A stretch of DNA of 64,000 nucleotides from Pyrrhoderma lamaoense (lineage: Eukaryota; Basidiomycota; Agaricomycetes; Hymenochaetales; Hymenochaetaceae). Made by a program: the position numbers and the translations under genes. The notes below the pieces were generated by a model. It ran no database searches. It was given only the letters and a program-made list of their open reading frames with translations, and was not told where the DNA came from. Location of the stretch: positions 992,001-1,056,000 of the forward strand of contig NBAZ01000001.1 in the NCBI GenBank assembly GCA_002794735.1, read 5' to 3'. Position 1 is the first letter of the stretch; the number at the start of each line of letters is the position of its first letter. Of this stretch, positions 58,058 through 64,000 are shown piece after piece.

Positions 58058-60652
58058 ATGTCTCGTATACCTGTTCCTACTCACGGCCTCTCTCATTCGC
58101 CAAATTCTCAGCGTGTCGCTTCACCTGTCCAGTTCCCAGACGGAGTAAACGGTCGCTCACCCTCTCCTCTTCCTTCAACTCAACTCAATAGAATTCCTTC
58201 AATGTCCGTCTCTTCCGTATCCTTCAATGGTACTCAATCCGAGACGCGCAAAAAACAGGTTAAGCGTGATGAGGTACGCTCTCTTATTATCCTTACTCTC
58301 TTCACCCGAACTTTGTATCCTCCTCCGGGTTTCCTATAAACACGCGCTCATCCTCACGTGTGCTACGTGTACTCTATCTCTCATGAGTATAATTTTGGAT
58401 GATGCAGATGACATATTTTCTGCAAAAGGTCACCCTCCTTCCTCTTCTCTAGCTCCGCGAAAACATCACCTGCGTCAATTTTCTCGCTCGGATCTAACAG
58501 AATCTCGTCTTTACCCACAGGCAATCCGCAAGAAGATAGAGTCTGAGTTGGCTCGAAAAAGAACTATATCTATAAATAATACCCAGCGTCGGACAGGAAA
58601 GAAACCCGCCGCACCGAAGGGCTCTGTAGCTGCTCTAAAGCCAAGCCCAGCTCTGACTGTTCCAGAGGGAATCACAGTTTCCGATGCTAGTCAGCTATGT
58701 GCAGCTAAGCGAACGGACTGTGTTCTCGTAGTGGATGAAGAAGAAGGTTTAAGCGGTATCTTCACCGCAAAAGATTTGGCATACAGGGTATATTTTATCA
58801 ATGCTCAAATAGTAGAAATGCTTTGGTCTCTAAATCTTTTCATGTTCAAAAGGTGACAGCAGAAGGTTTGGATCCCCGCTCAACTCCCGTTAGCGCGATT
58901 ATGACGCGCAATCCAATGGTTACGAGAGATACAACTAGTGCTACTGAGGCCCTCCAACTGATGGTCACGCGTCATTTCCGCCATTTAGTATGTTATAAAA
59001 TGAGATATGTATTACGAGTAACAATACTGAAATGTCACAATAGCCGGTATGCAATGAAGAAGGGAATGTTGTCGGACTATTAGATATCACTAAAGTCTTC
59101 CATGAAGCCCTGGATAAGGTTGAGCGCAGTTCAACTGCGTCCGAAAAGCTCTATAGTGCATTGGCTGGTGTTCAAACCGAGCTTGGTCCGAATATGGCTG
59201 CAAATCCCCAAGCAGCTGCTATGCTTGCATATGTTGACGCACTACGTGAGAAGACAGCACTGCCAGACCTCACTTCCGTCATGGACTCACGCACACACCC
59301 GGCGACTGTTAGTCCCAAGACAACAGTCAAGGAAGCCGCGAAGCTTATGAAAGAGCATCGTACAACTGCCGTTTGCGTGATGGAGAACACAGGAGTACCT
59401 GGAACAGCGCCGAGAATAGCTGGTATCTTTACAAGTAAAGATGTTGTCCTTCGTGTCATTGCAGCTGGTCTAGATCCCTCTCGGTGCAGTGTTGTACGCG
59501 TTATGACACCCCATCCCGATGTCGCACCTCCAACAATGGTTGTCCAGGATGCTTTGAAGAAAATGTATAGTATGTGACCCTTTTTAGAATTTGCGCTTGT
59601 ATATCCTAAGCTAATTTATCACATCGCAGATGGCCATTACTTGAATCTTCCGGTCGTAGAATCAGATGGCCGACTTGTTGCTATTGTCGACGTCTTAAAG
59701 TTGACCTATGCAACCCTGGATCAGGTCTGTATTTATCCTTTTTCAGTTGTTGTTTTTCTCACTAACTTTATATCCAAAATTCTATAGATGGACCAGATGA
59801 CTGTAGAAGCTGGGGAGATAACTCGGGCGGGCCGATGTGGGGCCGCTTCTTTGAGTCCATTGGTGGACATGATGATGATGGTTCAATGATCTCTGGCTCA
59901 GGTGTTCCGACAGACCTGCCCCCATACCCTGATTCACCGTTTAGGCGGGATATGCGTTCTCCTGAGGTTGGTCCAAATGATAGCGCATCGGTTATGGATG
60001 ACGACCACGTCTCTGGAATTGATTTCCCTCATTCTCGTCGTGGTGGAGGTCTCTCATCTATTGGAGGACGTGCACCTCCTTCACACGTTGATGACGGAAC
60101 CTATGTCTTCAAATTCAGTACACCAAGCAAGCGTACGCACCGTTTCCAAGCGCGTTATGATGATGTTGAACACCTCCGTGAGATTATAATCGGCAAGCTT
60201 GAGACGGATCCATACTTTGCAGCTTCAGAGGATACGACTATCCAAGCTCCAAAACCTGAGGACTTCCAGATGTACTACAAAGATGCAGATGGGGATGACG
60301 TTTACATCTCAACTAGCGAAGACATGACTGATGCTGTTAAAAATGCTCGTCGTGTTGGTGCCGACCGCGTACTTTTATTCCTTCACGGGGGACTTTCATG
60401 GGGACTCACCAAAGTTGGGGGCCCGGCAGCTGAGCCCGAGACATCTGCTCCTAAAGAAAGTGTTGATACTTCAGTTGTAGGTGAACCCAGTGCTGCGACG
60501 GAGCCAGCTCCAGCTCCAGCACCGGCGGCGCCTGCAGTTCCTCACGCAGATGATGTCTTCGGCGTTCCGCGCGACCTTCTTCTCCCGCGAGTATCGGTGC
60601 ACTTGCTGCCGTTATTATCGCAGTATTTACGATCTCTCGTCTTTCCGATTGA
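58058..60652 (+). CDS. Four-CBS plus PB1 domain protein with C-terminal membrane anchor
   Basis: Exons 58058-58273, 58521-58787, 58853-58987, 59044-59569, 59630-59724 and 59788-60652; about 701 residues after two one-base repairs. Four CBS motifs form two Bateman pairs: VSDASQLCAAKRTDCVLVVD, MTRNPMVTRDTTSATEALQL, MDSRTHPATVSPKTTVKEAA and MTPHPDVAPPTMVVQDALKK. CBS pairs usually sense adenine nucleotides. A PB1 domain follows (YVFKFSTPSKRTHRFQARYD ... MYYKDADGDDVYISTSEDM). Breaks lie at 59812-59815 (GGGG, before DNSGGPMWGRFFES) and 60584-60586 (CCC). After the second, the frame gives SIGALAAVIIAVFTISRLSD, a tail anchor, rather than the longer soluble-looking read-through. This domain order is a fungal family of unknown function. 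Confidence 0.87.
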
Positions 60653-61321
60653 GAGTAAGAAAGAAGAACCTTTTATCTATCTTCGTCCGCTCGTTCAAAC
60701 GACCAATCATATGTTCCATTTTTTTGCCACTCGACTATCCAATCTTCTAATCTGGCCCTTACAATAAGAGTTAATCAATCACGCAGGCTTTGCGTCGGTG
60801 TCAGCTTTTAATCCCTTCTTAGAATTTCATTCATCTCTTATCTTTTTTTTTCTTCTTATTTCTTACATCTTCCATCTTAACTGCTATAACTCTTTGATCA
60901 TGGATCATGGATCATGATTCTGATCCTTTTTTAACTTCGATTCTACTTCTTTTAGTTTCAATTACGCTTCGATCTATTGATCTTACTTACGAAACAATGT
61001 CTTTACTCCGTTTTGTTGATCTATCCACTCATCTCTCCCTCCCTCCACGTTCTCTTTACAAACCCCAACACTCGGCTCACTCCGGTGCCTTTCGGGTATA
61101 CCCACACACCCTCTAATTTCCGCGGGGGGAAGTAGGGATCCGTAATTCGGATAACGAATAATTTACCCTTTCATCTTTTACATACAACATCACTTGCACA
61201 TGCCTATATTTGACTTAAGGAGGGTTTGTAACTCTAGATCTGAACTATCTCAACCAAATCTCGGGTTTCTGATCTCTGGGTTTCCGGTTAGATGGATTGA
61301 GATGGGTGGGATGGTTGATGC

Positions 61322-61347
61322 GTGTGCGTGTGTGTGTGTGTGTGTGT
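61322..61347. repeat. (GT)n microsatellite
   Basis: Run of GT units with one GC interruption at the left end, in non-coding DNA. Confidence 0.9.
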
Positions 61348-63679
61348 TTTGCATGGCAGGGAGGGGGAGAGAAAGAACCTTCATTCCATCCGTTCTCATC
61401 CTCCCTTTGGTTATTGTTCAAAGCCCTTTCTCCCTCCTTTTGAACTTCAAATGTAGTGCGTCAATAATCAGATCACATGGATAAGGAAGGGGAATCGAGA
61501 GTCATCCTCCGTTCTTTCGGCTCCCCCCCCCTCTTTGCATCTCAAATAATAATGATAATAATAAAAGTCAGAAAGTAATGCCATGTCATTCCTAACGATT
61601 CCTTTTCCCTTCTTCTCTTTTCTCACAAACTAATTAAAATCACATTATGAAATGGGTACACTTTAAATCCTATGAACAACGGCATCTTATATATATAAAC
61701 GGATTTTTTTTTTCAAAATGAGTGACTAAAGTACTAGTAAAAGGAATCGATCCTCAAAGTCCCGTTACAAAATCCTCATCGAAACTCACGATACCACAAC
61801 AACAACAACTCAACTCAACCAATTTTCCTGCTTAAGTTTCCACGTTAATCAATGGTTAAATCTCCCTTCAGGACGCTTTGGTAAGGAAGTCAAAGTGAGC
61901 GGCGACGGGGAATTACCCTGCGCCTATATCCCGGTGAGAAGAAAGAGGTGTGGGAGTGAGGTGAGGGGAAGGGGGGTTCATCAACATCTTCCCCTTTTTA
62001 TTCTTTTTCTCACCTTTTTCTCTCCCTTTCCTCCCGTTCTTCCTCTTTTTCAAAGTCTTATTTTTTATATACTTTTATATTCTAAGAAGAGGTATAAGGT
62101 TATTTAGTCTCCACTCTTGATTCTACGATTTGCTAATCATCTGAGGGAGGAGTTGATTTCCCTATTCGGATAGGATTAACGGCTTGAGACTTGTTCTTTT
62201 AAACGAGATAACTTATCTTGGAGTAAACATATTTTCCTCCCCCCTCTCCGAGGAAGTAGGTCGCATTACATAACTCCTCCGACTAAGTAGATGAGTAAAA
62301 AAGGTATCATTTATTAAGTGTGAGATGTACGTGCGATGCAATCAATTCTCTCTCGGTTCTCTGTTCCCGTAACTTGTGTTTTCTCTTTCTCTATACTATT
62401 GTTGTGGTTTGATTTAGGGAAGAGAGGAGGGGGAAGGAAAGGAAAGGAAGTCACCTTATAGAGAACGTATATAAAGTATCTGAGAAAATAACAAAACGAG
62501 AAATTGGTTCTCTTTTAATCTTATTAACGAATGAGAAGAAAGGAAATCTCCCTCGTTGACACAAAAATAAAATTACCTTAAAGGAAATATTATTTATATG
62601 TGGACTGTTTTGTGATTTTTCCTTTCTTTCTTTTCATGTCAAGTGACCAACAATCAATATGTCTATAGAAAGAGGTTATCGAAAGAGAAAGAAAACCCGG
62701 GAGAGGGGGTCCAAGACTGGTTTATATAATATATTACCTCCTTTAAACTTTCATCGGATTTTTTAATTGTTTATCATACCGTCTATCTTTTATAAATCTA
62801 TACACGAAAATACAAAAAAGTCAATTTTTCGTACGACTTTTTTTTATAACCTAAAAGGAGACTTCCCCCTCCCCCCATATTCTCTTCCGACCAATGAGAA
62901 CAGAAACCAGAAGGGATTTTTTTAATTTAGGCCAATGGAGAGGAAGAAGAGTAAGAAGAAGAAGAAGAATAGGGAGAGAGAGAAAAAGAGAAATCGATCT
63001 CGGCATGAATATATGAGAAGAAGGGGGGGAGTATGAGAACACTTGAAGCTTAATTCTCGAGTTGGCGACATACAGCTAACTAACTAACGAACTACGTTCC
63101 AGGCCCCTTCCTAACTAACACTCCCTTCCCTCATGACCAAAATGTCCTAATGGGTTCGCTTGTCTTCTCCCCTCCTTCTCTCCTCTCGTTCCCTGTCACA
63201 GGTAATGCGAAAGAAACAGGAATAGAAAGGGTATGTGACACGGAAAGAAATAACAAGGAAGTAGAAGAGAAGTAAGTATTAGAAAGAAAGAAAGAAGAAG
63301 GTCAAAAAGAAAAACTTCGGGTACAGGGCTGAGTGAATGGAGAGAAGAGAGAAGGAGGAGAGAAACGAAAAAAAGGTTTTTGAGGGATTTACCACCCGCC
63401 AGCCCCTTTCTTCCGGTTCGGGTTGACAAAATAAAGAGGGGGAGAAGGAAGGAAGAAGAGGGAAAAATAAAAACGATTAGAGGGGGAAAGGTAAAATTAC
63501 ATGTGAAGAATTGTGTAAATTAATAAATAGGTTTGTTTATTTTAGATGGATAAATTAATAACGCTGGGTTGTTATTATCATAATTATAGTGATCATTATT
63601 ATTGGGACCTTCAGTGCCCAAGACTCTGTTTTGTTCCCTTTTGTTTAGGGAAGAACGGGAGCGTGTAAGGTAAGGTAAG

Positions 63680-63711
63680 GTGTGTGTATGTGTGTGTATG
63701 TGTGTGTGTGT
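63680..63711. repeat. (GT)n microsatellite with GTAT interruptions
   Basis: GT units broken by two GTAT steps, preceded by a GGTAA tandem (63668-63680). Non-coding. Confidence 0.9.
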
Positions 63712-64000
63712 AGATGTGGACATGCATTCGGGGCTGTTTGGGCCGGGGAAAAGGGTTTTATTCATCCAATCTACTAAATGGAAAAGAATAGTTCTATCTC
63801 ATCCCTTCTTTAGTCAACGTCTGAGACAAAGTGAGGGAGGGAGAGAGAAAGAGGGTGACAGACGATTCAAAACAGAACTCTTCTTATTATATTGCTTATA
63901 CATCCAGATGTAAGATAGAACAAGTACAAAGTGCGAGGTCTGGATACGTTGCTGATGATAGATCTGATTGGAGAACTGTGGGGGGGAAGGAATGAGTCTA

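Larger units (their letters stand above)
60653..64000. other. 3.3-kb low-complexity region without a supported gene
   Basis: Pyrimidine-rich tracts on the plus strand to about 62.7 kb, then purine-rich tracts (GAAAGAAAGAAGAAGG type) from about 62.9 to 63.5 kb. Minor repeats include a GGATCAT-based tandem at 60895-60917. Open frames here are repeats of Ser/Leu/Pro or His/Thr and are rejected. It could be the 3' UTR of the CBS-PB1 gene plus the long promoter or leader of a gene beyond the right edge. Texture resembles the long HIT introns. Confidence 0.55.

Noticed and set aside
61895..63913. Open frames near the right edge
   Set aside because: Composition reflects simple repeats (GT repeats giving Cys/Val, GAA tracts giving Ser/Leu on the other strand).

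Overview
The window is a gene-dense nuclear segment of a filamentous basidiomycete, most likely an Agaricomycete. Genes carry many introns of about 50-65 nt with GT..AG borders. Exon phases close arithmetically across almost every gene, and the contents are typical fungal housekeeping genes. One small Ser/Gly/Tyr-rich protein at 51 kb belongs to a type I associate with mushrooms. No virus, transposon, CRISPR array, tRNA or rRNA was recognised.

Layout. 1-1125: translin-associated X, cut by the left edge (-). 1896-7322: HINT3-like HIT-domain gene with two unusually long introns (+). 9122-10212: DinB-superfamily protein. 10655-13369: class I histone deacetylase RPD3. 13538-14793: XPA/RAD14. 15430-15883: ribosomal protein eS27. 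16335-16981: small chromodomain protein (-). 17274-18708: Mtc1-like. 18895-19739: splicing factor SPF27 (-). 19912-21012: complex I 30 kDa subunit. 21375-26528: long disordered basidiomycete protein of unknown function. 26866-28661: succinyl-CoA ligase beta (-). 28841-32345: large chromodomain protein with a SPOC-like region, organised like fission yeast Chp1. 32704-34757: SUMO protease Ulp1. 34945-35553: Bet1 SNARE (-). 35834-38856: mitochondrial RNase II-type exonuclease. 39511-41230: UPF0658 Golgi membrane protein (-). 41713-42156: orphan single-span membrane protein. 42423-43501: peptidyl-tRNA hydrolase 2, copy A (-). 44321-46817: MFS transporter. 47013-48601: SAGA subunit Sgf11 (-). 49.5-51.3 kb: small Tyr/Ser/Gly-rich protein plus a degenerate relative. 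51603-52432: peroxisomal membrane protein 4 (-). 52747-54692: DEAD-box helicase Has1 (-). about 55.0-56.18 kb: peptidyl-tRNA hydrolase 2, copy B (+). 56554-57739: TMEM33/Tts1-like ER membrane protein (-). 58058-60652: four-CBS plus PB1 protein with a C-terminal membrane anchor. 60.65-64 kb: low-complexity DNA without a supported gene.

The window is notably rich in chromatin genes (RPD3, Sgf11, two chromodomain genes). The two chromodomain genes share four intron positions, so the small one looks like a partial duplicate of the large one. The two PTH2 copies both need a 6-nt internal micro-exon to rebuild the conserved Gln-Cys motif, which is the most striking structural observation here.

Caution: at least eleven conserved reading frames are broken by the loss of exactly one base, nearly always in a short homopolymer (for example twice in succinyl-CoA ligase). 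The uniform direction and context point to sequencing or assembly error rather than gene decay, so these genes are annotated as functional with the break positions stated.
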